The notes under the pieces: generated by a model | Database searches by the model: none | Told to the model about the DNA's origin: nothing | The model's input: the letters and a program-made list of their open reading frames with translations, nothing else | Made by a program: the position numbers and the translations under genes | From: Desulfacinum sp. | GTDB lineage: Bacteria; Desulfobacterota; Syntrophobacteria; Syntrophobacterales; DSM-9756 | Assembly (NCBI GenBank): GCA_014359885.1 | Contig: JACIYN010000059.1 | Span: 1 to 64,000 of the forward strand | DNA: 64,000 nt | Direction: 5' to 3' | Shown here: piece by piece, positions 33,875-42,652 of the stretch | How the letters are laid out: each line of letters begins with the position of its first letter | How positions within the stretch are numbered: the first letter of the stretch is position 1

Positions 33875-33982
33875 GGCCCACACCTCCTCGGGGCTTGATC
33901 TTCTCCCCCTTATAATCGGCAGGATGTGGGCCCGCCTTGAGCGCTCGTGGCACAATTGCCCCGCCCATTTATCGGGAAGCCT

Positions 33983-34417
33983 TCAGCGCAGGGCCTTCCG
34001 CCAGCCCTGGGCCTTCAGCTCCTCCACCCGGCGGCTTCGCCGCAGGCGTACTTCCTCCACATAGCGGCGGAGGTCCCCCTTCCTGAGCGACTCCAATTCC
34101 CGGTTCAGGCGCGCGCTCTCCTCCAGATCCCGGGGACTCAACCCGTACCAACTGCAATAATCGCCGTCGAAGATCACCTCCGGGCTTGCACCGACCAGTC
34201 CCTTGCCCCGGCCCAGGTAGAACCGCGCCGCCTCCATGTCGTATTCCAGGATCCACCCCGCGTCCCGGACCATGGTGGAGGGGTCGAAATCCACCTCCCG
34301 GGCGCAGACGGGGCAGTAGATGGCCAGCAGGACCTCTTCCGGGAGCACGTTGTCGCGGTGAAAGAGGAAGGCCTCTTCCCGACCGCAAACGCACGCTCTT
34401 TTCTGATGCAAACACAT
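33983..34417 (-). CDS. Hypothetical protein with zinc-ribbon-like N-terminus
   Basis: 144 residues with a GGGAGG site. CLHQKRACVCGREEAFLFHR and YCPVCAREVDF give a probable four-cysteine zinc site in the first 45 residues. The C-terminal 60 residues are charged and helical. Found on the same strand as the acyltransferase gene, 108 bases before it. Not recognised. Confidence 0.6.
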   Translation of the reverse strand: MCLHQKRACVCGREEAFLFHRDNVLPEEVLLAIYCPVCAREVDFDPSTMVRDAGWILEYDMEAARFYLGRGKGLVGASPEVIFDGDYCSWYGLSPRDLEESARLNRELESLRKGDLRRYVEEVRLRRSRRVEELKAQGWRKALR

Positions 34418-34509
34418 GGGCCGCCTCCCCGTTTCATGGCTTCATGGCAACCATATCACGGAGGGGCGGCCCGGTTAAGGAGGCAGATGGGGCCTCGGGG
34501 GGGAGGGTT

Positions 34510-34938
34510 CTATGGTTTTTCCGTATGGCAGCCCTTGCAGGTGATGGGAGCCGCCTGCACGTTGTTTTCATGGTTGTAGGTGCGGTGACAGCCGATGCAG
34601 TTGCCGTGGTAGGCGAGCTTCAGGTTCAGCTTCTGCTTGGGCAGGGGCAGGCGTTTTTCGTTCTTGGTGGTGGGCTCGTTGTGGCATTCCTCACATTGGA
34701 CCGGATCGCTGTCGGGATCCGACCAGACGTTTTCGCCGCCCTTGTAGACGTGGTGACAATCGGTGCAGTCGTAGCCGTAGTCATCCATGTGGGCCAGGTG
34801 GTTGAAATAGACCAGGGGCATGGTGTGTTCGTAGATGCTCGATTCGATGACGAATTCGTCCTCCTGGGCCCTCACCCACTGGACGCCGCAGGCCAGTACC
34901 ACCGCCAGAACCAGAGACAAGACCAGTTGACTTCGCAT
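34510..34938 (-). CDS. Cytochrome c3 family tetraheme protein
   Basis: 142 residues with a Sec signal peptide (LVLSLVLAVVLACGVQWVRA, cut near AQE). Four heme-binding motifs: CTDCH, CEECH, CIGCH and CKGCH, with additional histidines (FNHLAHMDD) for axial ligation, as in class III cytochromes. It carries electrons in the periplasm, for example between hydrogenases or formate dehydrogenases and membrane redox complexes. It has its own promoter and stands as a single gene. Confidence 0.88.
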   Translation of the reverse strand: MRSQLVLSLVLAVVLACGVQWVRAQEDEFVIESSIYEHTMPLVYFNHLAHMDDYGYDCTDCHHVYKGGENVWSDPDSDPVQCEECHNEPTTKNEKRLPLPKQKLNLKLAYHGNCIGCHRTYNHENNVQAAPITCKGCHTEKP

Positions 34939-35004
34939 TGTGTTTTCTCCCCCGCTGGATGTTCGCCATGGGCATCTTACGGGCCGTGCCCGTCGTGAGG
35001 GCGC

Positions 35005-35034
35005 ATTCTAGTGAATATTTTCATTTGGTGTCAA
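35005..35034 (-). promoter_or_regulatory. Sigma-70-type promoter for the cytochrome c3 gene
   Basis: On the minus strand TTGACA (35034-35029) and TAGAAT (35010-35005) are 18 bases apart, about 65 bases before the start codon. The -35 overlaps the 3' end of the Nudix gene. Confidence 0.6.
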
Positions 35035-35443
35035 GCTCCGACCGCAGCCTGTGCACAAAGGGAAGATCGGCAGGCGAAAAGGCGTAGCGGTCCAGTTCCC
35101 GGACGGGAACCCAGGCAACGGCCGCATGAACCCGCGGCCGCAACTGGCCTCCCGTCCATCGAACCCGGTAGGCCCACAGGTCGATCAAGGCGTGGTCGTA
35201 GCGATAAAGGCTCTTTCCGAAAAGGGAAAGCACCTCCACCCGGATGCCGAACTCCTCGTGCATCTCGCGCATGAGGCACGCCTCGGGCGTCTCGCCCTCT
35301 TCCACAGCCCCTCCGGGAAATTCCCACAGGAGCGCCAGGCGGTCTCCCGGGGGCCGCTGGGCGATGAAGACCTCCCGGCCCCGCATCAGGATGGCGGCCG
35401 TCACCCGCTTGGCTTGTTCCCTCTCTTCCCTATGCGACTGCAT
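35021..35443 (-). CDS. Nudix hydrolase, MutT-like 8-oxo-dGTP diphosphatase
   Basis: 140 residues from the ATG at 35443. The full Nudix box GX5EX7REX2EEXG is present (GAVEEGETPEACLMREMHEE, then FG) near residues 43-65, and the start KRVTAAILMRGREVFIAQRP and the end (AWVPVRELDRYAFSPADLPF) match MutT-type enzymes that clean the nucleotide pool. It lies 73 bases after nth on the same strand, so both DNA-repair genes may be transcribed together. Confidence 0.85.
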   Translation of the reverse strand: MQSHREEREQAKRVTAAILMRGREVFIAQRPPGDRLALLWEFPGGAVEEGETPEACLMREMHEEFGIRVEVLSLFGKSLYRYDHALIDLWAYRVRWTGGQLRPRVHAAVAWVPVRELDRYAFSPADLPFVHRLRSELDTK

Positions 35444-35516
35444 GAGCGGATTTCCGTGATGGAGGCCCCCGACAACCGCGTTGTCGGGAACCGGAAACCG
35501 GTGAAACGCCCGATCG

Positions 35517-36152
35517 TCATTCCTTTTCCGGGTACGGGCACCAGGGGGACAACGCACAGGCCCCACAGGACGGCTTTCGGGCCTTGCAGACCCTTCGACC
35601 GTGGAGGATGAGGGCGTTGCTGAACCAGGTCCAATCGTCTTTGGGCAGGAGCCGCATGAGGTCCGCTTCGATCTTTTCGGGCGTTTTGGCCGATGTGAGC
35701 CCCAGGCGTTGAGCCACCCGCTGGACGTGGGTGTCCACGGCGATTCCTTCCTGGATGCCGAAGGCATTGCCAAGCACCATGGCCGCCGTCTTGCGCCCCA
35801 CACCCGGCAGTCGGACCAGTTCCTCCAGCGATTGCGGAACGCGCCCGCCGTAGCGTTCCACCAGTTCCCTGCAGCATCCCCGGATCGCCTTGGCCTTGTT
35901 ACGGAAGAACCCGGTGGGGCGCAGGATCTCCTCCAGTTCCTCCTGCGGCAGCGCCAGGATGTCTTGCGGGGTAGGACACTTGGAAAAAAGAAGGCGGGTC
36001 ACCTGGTTGACCCGCTCATCCGTGCACTGGGCGGAAAGGATCACGGCCATGAGGAGCTGAAAAGGGTTGTGGAAGACGAGCTCCAACGAGGCCTCCGGAT
36101 AGATCCGCCTCAGCGCCTCCACTACCTTTTCCACGGATCCGGATGCACCCAT
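35517..36152 (-). CDS. nth: Endonuclease III (DNA glycosylase/AP lyase)
   Basis: 211 residues, the usual length. LLMAVILSAQCTDERVNQVT is the typical early block; the helix-hairpin-helix LPGVGRKTAAMVLGNAFG supplies the catalytic Lys, AVDTHVQRVAQRLGL the catalytic Asp, and CKARKPSCGACALSPWC the four cysteines (spacing 6-2-5) of the [4Fe-4S] cluster. Removes oxidised pyrimidines in base-excision repair. Confidence 0.95.
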   Translation of the reverse strand: MGASGSVEKVVEALRRIYPEASLELVFHNPFQLLMAVILSAQCTDERVNQVTRLLFSKCPTPQDILALPQEELEEILRPTGFFRNKAKAIRGCCRELVERYGGRVPQSLEELVRLPGVGRKTAAMVLGNAFGIQEGIAVDTHVQRVAQRLGLTSAKTPEKIEADLMRLLPKDDWTWFSNALILHGRRVCKARKPSCGACALSPWCPYPEKE

Positions 36153-36207
36153 ACCATGCCCCCTGACTCTTCACCTCCATCCCTTGGAAAGCGACGGGAT
36201 TCGGAAG

Positions 36208-36669
36208 TTATTTTTTCTGCTTCCGCCGGGTTTCATGGTAGGCCTTGAGCTTTTCCGGGATCCCTCTCTTTTTGGCGGCCTGGCTGCGGGACTGGGTCAG
36301 CGCCTTGGCGGCCAGGGAATCCTTCAGCCGAAATCCCCACTTCTTCTTGTATTCTCGAGGCGTCAGGCCGTGACTGCGCAGGTGGTTGGCGGTGATCTGG
36401 CGAAATTCGGCCCCGCATTCCAGGCAGACCACACTGTTTTCTCCGATGGAGCTCCTGGGATCCATGGGAGCTGCAACGGCCGGCGCCTTCTCCCCGACCG
36501 CCGCCCGGCCCAAGGCGACCGCTTCCTCCGATTCCTCCACGGCCTGGAGCTCCTGCAGGGTCTGAAAGGTTTTCTTCAGGGCCTCTTCGATTTCTTCCGT
36601 AGACATAACGGCAGCCGAGGCCTGGGCCGTAACGATTTGAACGCACATTTCCAGGATCTTCTTAGCCAT
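36208..36669 (-). CDS. MucR family zinc-finger transcriptional regulator
   Basis: 153 residues with a GGAGGGAAAGG site. CLECGAEFRQITANHLRSHG followed by LTPREYKKKWGF is the conserved MucR/Ros zinc-finger region. The C-terminus is basic. MucR proteins bind AT-rich sites with direct or inverted TTA-type elements and act as broad repressors. A palindrome in the leader (36725-36742) may be an autoregulatory site. Confidence 0.85.
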   Translation of the reverse strand: MAKKILEMCVQIVTAQASAAVMSTEEIEEALKKTFQTLQELQAVEESEEAVALGRAAVGEKAPAVAAPMDPRSSIGENSVVCLECGAEFRQITANHLRSHGLTPREYKKKWGFRLKDSLAAKALTQSRSQAAKKRGIPEKLKAYHETRRKQKK

Positions 36670-36724
36670 AACCTTTCCCTCCGAGATTTCATCGCAAATT
36701 GCTCAGACGTTCTTTTGCTTGTAT

Positions 36725-36742
36725 ATAACCTCAAATGGTTAT
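36725..36742. promoter_or_regulatory. Inverted repeat in the mucR leader, candidate autoregulatory site
   Basis: ATAACC (36725-36730) and GGTTAT (36737-36742) around a 6-base AT-rich centre, about 55-75 bases before the start codon, next to a further TTATTAA stretch. AT-rich sites of this sort are what MucR proteins bind. Confidence 0.4.
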
Positions 36743-36941
36743 TAACTCCAACACATTTTTGCTCTACGCCACGCTTTTCAGAACCGAGCGTCCGGCCTGC
36801 CACAGGTATGGCCAAAGGAAAGAAGAAGCACCTTTCCCCAAGGTGCCGGAGCTATTCTCCAGGTGAGCTTCAAGGAGCTCAAAGAAAGAGAAGCACCGCA
36901 AATATCCCGGGCGGCGGCGTGTCGGGCCTGCAAAAAGAAAA

Positions 36942-36962
36942 TCCCCGCCGTTGCGGGGATCC
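36942..36962 (-). terminator. Intrinsic terminator after the coiled-coil protein gene
   Basis: On the minus strand GGATCCCCGC-AACG-GCGGGGAT is followed by TTTTCTTTTT. It lies about 43 bases after the stop at 37005. Confidence 0.7.
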
Positions 36963-37004
36963 ATACCTACAGGGGTTGAGGGAACTCCTCCCTGGTGCTC
37001 CCAC

Positions 37005-37337
37005 CTATACGTGTCCCAGGAGCTCCATCCTCTCTTGGGCCGCCTTCTCCCGTTCCTTTTCCAGCTCCCTCCGGAAGGCCTTCAGCTCTTCGAGCCGCTT
37101 TTCCAGTTGAGCCCTCAGGGGCTCATGCTCCTGGACGTCCGGAGACAGCTCCTTGAGCCGGGATTTCAATCGGCGGGCCTCTTCCTTCACGGCAAGGATC
37201 TTTTGGAGCACTTCCTGTTCCTTGACCGTCAGGACGGTTTTTCGCTCCTCACAGGTATAGGGATGGCCGTCGCTGTCCACGGGCGGCGTGCAGCCGTGGA
37301 GCGGAAGAAGTTCTTCTTTTTTCTGTTCGTCTTTCAT
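37005..37337 (-). CDS. Small coiled-coil protein, unknown
   Basis: 110 residues from the ATG at 37337 with GAGGGGAGGAG upstream. The first 35 residues hold two cysteines and a proline-rich stretch; the rest is a continuous charged heptad helix (KILAVKEEARRLKSRLKELS and RLEELKAFRRELEKEREKAA). Not recognised; resembles other small helical proteins of sulfate reducers. Confidence 0.6.
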   Translation of the reverse strand: MKDEQKKEELLPLHGCTPPVDSDGHPYTCEERKTVLTVKEQEVLQKILAVKEEARRLKSRLKELSPDVQEHEPLRAQLEKRLEELKAFRRELEKEREKAAQERMELLGHV

Positions 37338-37427
37338 GGGGCTCCTCCCCTCTGGCAATAGCCGTTGGCCTCTCTAGTCTCCCCCCTACTCTAATCACGG
37401 TGGAACCCCCATGCACCCGTCGGGCCG

Positions 37428-38258
37428 TCATTGCTGGAGGAGTTCTTCCGTTCGAGCCACGTGGTCCACGAGCATCCTCTGATCCTGGCGGCGCCACTGC
37501 TCGAGAAACCCGGACGTGACCACTCCCTCTTCTTCGGCCAACTGCCTCAGCCTGCGGATGACCAGGTGCCCCCGAACCTTTTGGCTGCAGGCCTCGCTGC
37601 AGCTTTGACACTGAATACACAGCCAGAGGGCCGGGGACCCGAGGAGCGACCGGGGATCTCCCAGCAGGGCGGATCGGAAGAGATGGAGGGGGTCGAAGAT
37701 CTTCCGATCGTAGCAGACGGGACAGGCACTGCTGCATTCGCCGCAGGCAAAGCAGGAAGTGAGGTTCGTCCGATAGCCGTCGAAGACGGAGGCTTTCTTC
37801 CAGAGGGGGAGGGCCGGGTCGTCCACCGCGGTTCCATCGCCCTTTCCCGATTCCTCCTTTTCCAGGAGCCGGGAAAAAGCGCGGTATCGCGCCTCGTGGA
37901 GTCCCACCTGCATCTCCCGCCAGCGGGCGGGAGATGAGGGGGGCACCACGCCCCGCCGAACCGCTTCCCACCGCAAATGGGCCAGAAGCATGGCCGGCTT
38001 GACCGTCATGGGGCAGACATGGGAGCACCTGCGGCATGCCAGGCAAAACCAGATATCCGGCAGGCTCACCAGCTCATCGGTCAGCCCCAGGTTGGCCATC
38101 CACACCAAGGCGCGGGGATGGAGCCGGTTGGTGGCCCGGTTGACGGGGCATTCGATGGCGCACGAGCCGCACGTGTAGCACAGGTTGATTTCGGCGCGAA
38201 CCGTCTGGTTGATGGCCTTTCGGTCGAGAGCACGCGGGAGGATGACGGCTGGCTTCAT
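37428..38258 (-). CDS. HdrC-like iron-sulfur protein with duplicated dicluster domain
   Basis: 276 residues with a good AAGGAG site. Two consecutive [4Fe-4S] dicluster domains: the first has CYTCGSCAIECP and CLACRRCSHVCP (near residues 27 and 72), the second CFACGECSSACP and CIQCQSCSEACS (near residues 168 and 214). The wording of the first domain (motif, about 33 residues, then a second motif, then KP..LLAHLR) matches HdrC and the N-terminal part of QmoC. It would pass electrons in the cytoplasm, but no HdrA, HdrB or membrane partner is encoded nearby. A fourth cysteine of the last cluster reads CS rather than CP. Confidence 0.75.
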   Translation of the reverse strand: MKPAVILPRALDRKAINQTVRAEINLCYTCGSCAIECPVNRATNRLHPRALVWMANLGLTDELVSLPDIWFCLACRRCSHVCPMTVKPAMLLAHLRWEAVRRGVVPPSSPARWREMQVGLHEARYRAFSRLLEKEESGKGDGTAVDDPALPLWKKASVFDGYRTNLTSCFACGECSSACPVCYDRKIFDPLHLFRSALLGDPRSLLGSPALWLCIQCQSCSEACSQKVRGHLVIRRLRQLAEEEGVVTSGFLEQWRRQDQRMLVDHVARTEELLQQ

Positions 38259-38675
38259 GGCAACTCCTTTTTGTTGGAAGGACTCCGCTTACGCCCGTCT
38301 CTGAATCTGATTCATCCATAAACAGGACGTGCACATTTTTCAAGTGACTTTGCATCCTGTGTCACATGAACGATCATGGTCTCCCTTGCGCCACCCCGCC
38401 TGGATGGAAAATATCGTCAAAGGAGGGTTCTTTCTGTGGGAGCCGGCCTGCCGGCAATCCGAATCGCGGCCAAGGTCGCTCCTACAAGGGACCGAAAACG
38501 CTCTTCTTTCCTATAAACCCCATCACGGACGGCCCGTGATAACGAAGGATGAGACGCACCTTTGGAAACCAGGCTCCTGTAGGGGCGAATGATTATTCGC
38601 CCCTACAGGCCGCGCGCACGAACGGAACGAGGCCGCGTTTATATCAGGGTCGGAGCCCCCAGCCCCCGCTCCCGG
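38259..38675. repeat. Repeat-filled gap: REP-like palindrome and family C copy 1
   Basis: A REP-like pair at 38435-38486 (GTGGGAGCCGGCCTGCCGGC, later GGCCAAGGTCGCTCCTAC) is followed by the family C palindrome at 38577-38609, in which CCTGTAGGGGCGAAT pairs with ATTCGCCCCTACAGG around a 3-base centre. The right flank GCCGCGCGCACG is shared with the inverted copy near 45240. No gene is seen. Confidence 0.65.
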
Positions 38676-39185
38676 TTAAATCTTTTCCAGAACCGCCTTC
38701 ATGAACGCGGGCAGGTCGTCGGGAGTGCGGGAGGTGATGAGGTTTCCATCCACCACCACCTCCTGATCCAGGTACTCGGCGCCCGCATGAACCAGGTCGT
38801 CGCGAATGGCGAAAAAGCAGGTGGCCTTTTTCCCCTTGAGGATGTCCGCCGAAGCCAGCATCCAACCCCCATGGCAAATGGCGGCCACCACCTTGCCCGC
38901 CTGGAAGGCCTCACGCACCAATCGCACCATGTGGGTGTGGCGGCGCATGAGATCCGGGGAATAGCCGCCCGGGATGATGACCGCATCCCACTCGGCGGCG
39001 GACACCTGGTGGGCCGCCAGGTCCGACGTCACGGGATAGCCGAGTTTGCTCTTGTAGGTCTTCCCCTTTTCCGGCGCCACGGTGGCCACCTGCACTCCCG
39101 CCTCCCGCAGCCTCAGCAAGGGATACCAAACCTCCAATTCCTGGTAGAGGTCTTCCACCAACACCAGCGCTTTCTTGCCTTCCAT
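38676..39185 (-). CDS. DJ-1/PfpI family protein
   Basis: 169 residues from the ATG at 39185 with AGGAGGAAG upstream. KALVLVEDLYQELEVWYPLL holds the conserved Glu of the family, AVIIPGGYSPDLMRRH the loop, and VVAAICHGGWMLASADIL the nucleophile elbow with the catalytic Cys. Members act as proteases, chaperones or deglycases against reactive aldehydes; it is not possible to choose from sequence. Confidence 0.88.
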   Translation of the reverse strand: MEGKKALVLVEDLYQELEVWYPLLRLREAGVQVATVAPEKGKTYKSKLGYPVTSDLAAHQVSAAEWDAVIIPGGYSPDLMRRHTHMVRLVREAFQAGKVVAAICHGGWMLASADILKGKKATCFFAIRDDLVHAGAEYLDQEVVVDGNLITSRTPDDLPAFMKAVLEKI

Positions 39186-39388
39186 TCTCTTCCTCCTTCT
39201 AAGCAAAGCCAAGTTCCCCGTGGATTGAAGCACCCATCCTTAACCCCTTGAAGTAACCTTGCGAAAAAGCCCGAGCCCCGCGGCATCCAACGGGCAACTC
39301 ATGGTCCGCATCCCCCCGACCTCCCCTTGAAAAAGGGGAACGCAAACTGAGCGATTTCTTCTTCGGGTGTCCCTTACACCGCATGATG

Positions 39389-39465
39389 AGCGGGCGGGGA
39401 TAAACCCCGCCCCTGCCCGAGGAGTCCGTTCCTTTTTTTAGGGACGGGCTTTACGCCCACCCTTC
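39389..39465. repeat. Dispersed double-hairpin repeat, family B, copy 2
   Basis: GCGGGCGGGG-ATAAA-CCCCGCCC followed by GGGACGGGC-TTTA-CGCCCACCC, same order as the copy at 22211. It occupies the gap before uvrB. Confidence 0.65.
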
Positions 39466-39521
39466 AAGACCTGTCCCCGAAAAAGATTCGTCCAATCTAG
39501 GGGGGACAAGGAGAGAGGTCC

Positions 39522-39568
39522 CACCCATCACCCATCACCCATCACCCATCACTCGTCACTCATCACTG
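39522..39568. repeat. Degenerate 7-base tandem repeat, copy 2 (inverted)
   Basis: Five or six CCCATCA/CTCATCA/CTCGTCA units, the reverse complement of the array at 30604-30690. Confidence 0.7.
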
Positions 39569-39642
39569 CCCATGAGCCTTGACACCCTGCGCCGGGGGCC
39601 CTTACTTATGCCGTGACCCAAACCACAAGGAGCCTTTTTTTC

Positions 39643-41646
39643 ATGAGCCTTTTCCGATTGAAGGCCGACTGGGATCCCACCGGAGATCAACCTCGAGCCA
39701 TCGAGGCCCTGGCCCGGAACGCGGCCCGGGGAGTCCGGGATCAAACCCTGCTGGGGGTGACGGGATCGGGAAAGACGTTTACCATGGCGCACGTGATTCA
39801 GAAGCTCGGGCGCCCCACCCTGGTGATCGCCCCCAACAAGACCCTGGCCGCCCAGCTCTACGGCGAATTCAAGGCCTTCTTTCCCGAAAACGCCGTGGAG
39901 TATTTTGTCTCCTATTACGATTACTATCAACCGGAAGCGTACCTGCCCCAGACCGATACCTACATCGCCAAGGACGCCTCCATCAACGAAACCATCGACA
40001 AGATGCGCCACTCGGCCACACGGGCCTTGTTGGAACGGCGGGACGTGATCATTGTGGCCAGCGTTTCGTGCATCTATGGCCTGGGCGCGCCGGAAACCTA
40101 CCGGGACATGCTGTTGTGGCTCAAGACGGGCATGGAAGCGGACCGGGACGCCGTGCTGCGCAAGCTCGTGGAGATCCACTACGAGCGCAACGACGTGGAC
40201 TTCCATCGCGGCACCTTTCGGGTGAGGGGGGACGTGGTGGAGGTCTTCCCGGCCCATGAAGAGGATCGCGCCGTGCGCATCGAATTCTTCGGCGACGAGG
40301 TGGACGTGATCAAGGAGTTCGACCCCCTCACGGGCCGCACCCTCAGGACCCTGGAAGAGGTGGCCGTCTACCCGGGCAGCCACTACGTGACGGACCGGGC
40401 CACCCTGGAACGGGCCATCCAGTCCATCCAGGAGGAGCTTTCGGTGCGCCTGGATGAACTGCGGGCGGCGGGAAAGCTGGTGGAAGCCCAGCGGCTGGAG
40501 GAACGCACCCGCCTGGACCTGGAGATGCTCAAGGAGCTGGGTTACTGCCCGGGCATCGAAAACTACTCCCGGCACCTCACGGGCCGCCGCCCCGGGGAAC
40601 CGCCCCCGACCCTCCTCGAATACTTCCCGGACGACTTTCTGCTCTTCATCGACGAAAGCCACATCACCGTGCCCCAATTGAGGGGCATGTACCGCGGCGA
40701 CCGATCCCGAAAGGAAACGCTGGTCCGGTACGGATTCCGCCTGCCGTCCGCCTTGGACAACCGACCGCTCTCCTTCGAGGAGTTCGAAGCCAAGATCCAC
40801 CAGGTGATCTACGTGTCGGCCACACCGGGACCCTACGAACTGGAGCGTTCGGGCGACCATGTGGTGGAACAGATCATCCGCCCCACGGGGCTGGTGGATC
40901 CCAAGGTGGAGATCCGTCCGGCCGACCACCAGGTGGACGACCTGATCGGCGAGATCCGAAAACGGGTGGCCGCGGGGCAGCGGGTGCTGGTGACCACACT
41001 CACCAAGCGGATGGCGGAGGATCTCACCGAGTACCTGGCTGAACTCCACATCCGTGTCCGCTACATGCATTCGGACATCGACACCCTGGAGCGCATCGAA
41101 CTGGTGCGGGATCTCCGGCTGGGCGAATACGACGTTCTGGTGGGGATCAATCTGTTGCGGGAGGGGCTGGACATCCCCGAAGTGTCCTTGGTGGCCGTTC
41201 TGGACGCGGACAACGAGGGCTTTTTGCGCTCGGAACGCTCGCTCATCCAGACGGCCGGGCGGGCGGCCCGAAACGTGGACGGCACGGTGATCCTCTACGC
41301 GAACCACATCACCGATTCCATCCGCCGGGCCGTGGACGAAACGGAGCGGCGCCGGGCCATCCAGCTCGCCTACAACGAGGCCCACGGGATCACCCCCCAC
41401 ACGATCCGAAAGGAGATCCCCGACATTCTGGCGGAATACCGGCCCCGGGACGAGGCTTTCGTTTCCGAGGATCTGGCGGAAGAGGCCCGGGCGCTGTTCG
41501 AGAGCGCGGGGGATTCGCTGGACGAACGCATCGCGGCTCTCGAAAAGCACATGAAGGATGCGGCGGCGGCCCTGGAGTTCGAGAAGGCCGCCGCCCTGCG
41601 GGACCAGATCAAGGAGTTGCGCCGCCGCCAGCTCCTGACCCAGTAA
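39643..41646 (+). CDS. uvrB: Excinuclease ABC subunit B
   Basis: 667 residues, the normal length. Walker A is [13 protein letters not shown] near residue 38, the DNA-inserting beta-hairpin is [10 protein letters not shown], the DEAD-like box is FIDESH, motif VI is QTAGRAARN, and a UvrC-binding UVR domain ([20 protein letters not shown]) closes the protein. It verifies damage in nucleotide excision repair together with UvrA and UvrC. The ATG at 39643 has AAGGAG nine bases upstream. Confidence 0.97.
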   Translation: MSLFRLKADWDPTGDQPRAIEALARNAARGVRDQTLLGVTGSGKTFTMAHVIQKLGRPTLVIAPNKTLAAQLYGEFKAFFPENAVEYFVSYYDYYQPEAYLPQTDTYIAKDASINETIDKMRHSATRALLERRDVIIVASVSCIYGLGAPETYRDMLLWLKTGMEADRDAVLRKLVEIHYERNDVDFHRGTFRVRGDVVEVFPAHEEDRAVRIEFFGDEVDVIKEFDPLTGRTLRTLEEVAVYPGSHYVTDRATLERAIQSIQEELSVRLDELRAAGKLVEAQRLEERTRLDLEMLKELGYCPGIENYSRHLTGRRPGEPPPTLLEYFPDDFLLFIDESHITVPQLRGMYRGDRSRKETLVRYGFRLPSALDNRPLSFEEFEAKIHQVIYVSATPGPYELERSGDHVVEQIIRPTGLVDPKVEIRPADHQVDDLIGEIRKRVAAGQRVLVTTLTKRMAEDLTEYLAELHIRVRYMHSDIDTLERIELVRDLRLGEYDVLVGINLLREGLDIPEVSLVAVLDADNEGFLRSERSLIQTAGRAARNVDGTVILYANHITDSIRRAVDETERRRAIQLAYNEAHGITPHTIRKEIPDILAEYRPRDEAFVSEDLAEEARALFESAGDSLDERIAALEKHMKDAAAALEFEKAAALRDQIKELRRRQLLTQ

Positions 41647-41690
41647 GCTTTGAGCATGCCCTTTAAAATAGAAGATCAAAGGCTCGCGGC

Positions 41691-42638
41691 TTACGATAGA
41701 GGCCCATCCAGCGGGCCGAAATGCGCCTCAAAGCGCCGGCGAAAATCCCGGGGGCTGAAGAAATGTTCCTGGGTGCCGTGGCACTCCACGGCGAAGGAAG
41801 CGGCCACGCTGCCCATCTGACAGCACGTCAGGGCATCCTTTCCCAGGGCCCATCCCTTCAGGAATCCCGCGCGGTAGGCGTCCCCGGCTCCCGTGGGATC
41901 CACCACCTTCTCGGGAGTCACCGCCGGAACGAAAGTATCCTCACCTTCCAGATGCAGCACGCTGCCTTCCGGCCCCCGGGTGGTGACCACCATGGACACC
42001 CGCCGGCGAAGCTCCTCCACGCGCCAGCCGGTCATTTTCAGAAAGTAGCTCAGTTCATACTCGTTGGAAATGAAGCAGAGGGCCCCCTGGACCGCCCGCG
42101 CGATTTCCTCCCCCGTCCAGATGTTGAGGCTCTGGCCGGGATCGAAGACAAAGGGCACCCGAGCCCGACGGCAGCGCTCGGCAAATCCCTGCATGTCGTT
42201 CTTGTTGCCGGGGCCGATGTGCACCAAAGCGGGCAGGGCGCCGTCGTCCAGGGCGGGAAGATCCGCTTCGAAGGCCATGGCCCCCGGATTGAAAGCCGTG
42301 ATCTGGTTGTCGTCCAGGTCGGTGGTGATGTAGGCCCCCGCGGTGAAGACGCCGGGAATCTTCTTGATCCACCGTTGGGGCAGGCCGTGCCGCTCCAGCC
42401 AGCTTTCGTAACGGCCGAAATCTTCCCCCGCAGTGGCCACGATGGCCGGCTTCTCGCCCAGAAGCGCCAGGGTGTAGGCGATGTTCCCGGCCGTCCCTCC
42501 GAACTTTTCCACCAACCCGTTGATGTTGAAGCACACGTTCAACATGTGGATCTTGCTGGGCAGGATGTGATCCGCAAAATGCCCCGGAAAGTCCATGATG
42601 CGATCGTAAGCCAAGGATCCGGAAATAAAGATGTTCAT
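41691..42638 (-). CDS. PfkB family carbohydrate/nucleoside kinase
   Basis: 315 residues from the ATG at 42638. The glycine-rich NGLVEKFGGTAGNIAYTLAL and DPTGAGDAYRAGFLKGW (anion hole and catalytic Asp) identify the ribokinase family; the adenosine-kinase-like wording (GGTAGNIAY, FNPGAMAF) suggests a nucleoside or sugar substrate. It starts 14 bases after the helicase stop, so the two form one transcription unit. Confidence 0.85.
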   Translation of the reverse strand: MNIFISGSLAYDRIMDFPGHFADHILPSKIHMLNVCFNINGLVEKFGGTAGNIAYTLALLGEKPAIVATAGEDFGRYESWLERHGLPQRWIKKIPGVFTAGAYITTDLDDNQITAFNPGAMAFEADLPALDDGALPALVHIGPGNKNDMQGFAERCRRARVPFVFDPGQSLNIWTGEEIARAVQGALCFISNEYELSYFLKMTGWRVEELRRRVSMVVTTRGPEGSVLHLEGEDTFVPAVTPEKVVDPTGAGDAYRAGFLKGWALGKDALTCCQMGSVAASFAVECHGTQEHFFSPRDFRRRFEAHFGPLDGPLS

Positions 42639-42652
42639 TGGTCCGCACCCTC

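Noticed and set aside
33948-33962. Possible sigma-54 promoter (TGGCACAATTGC)
   Set aside because: Spacing is far too short for a -24/-12 promoter.
39556-41679. Open frame of 707 codons on the minus strand
   Set aside because: Antisense to uvrB.
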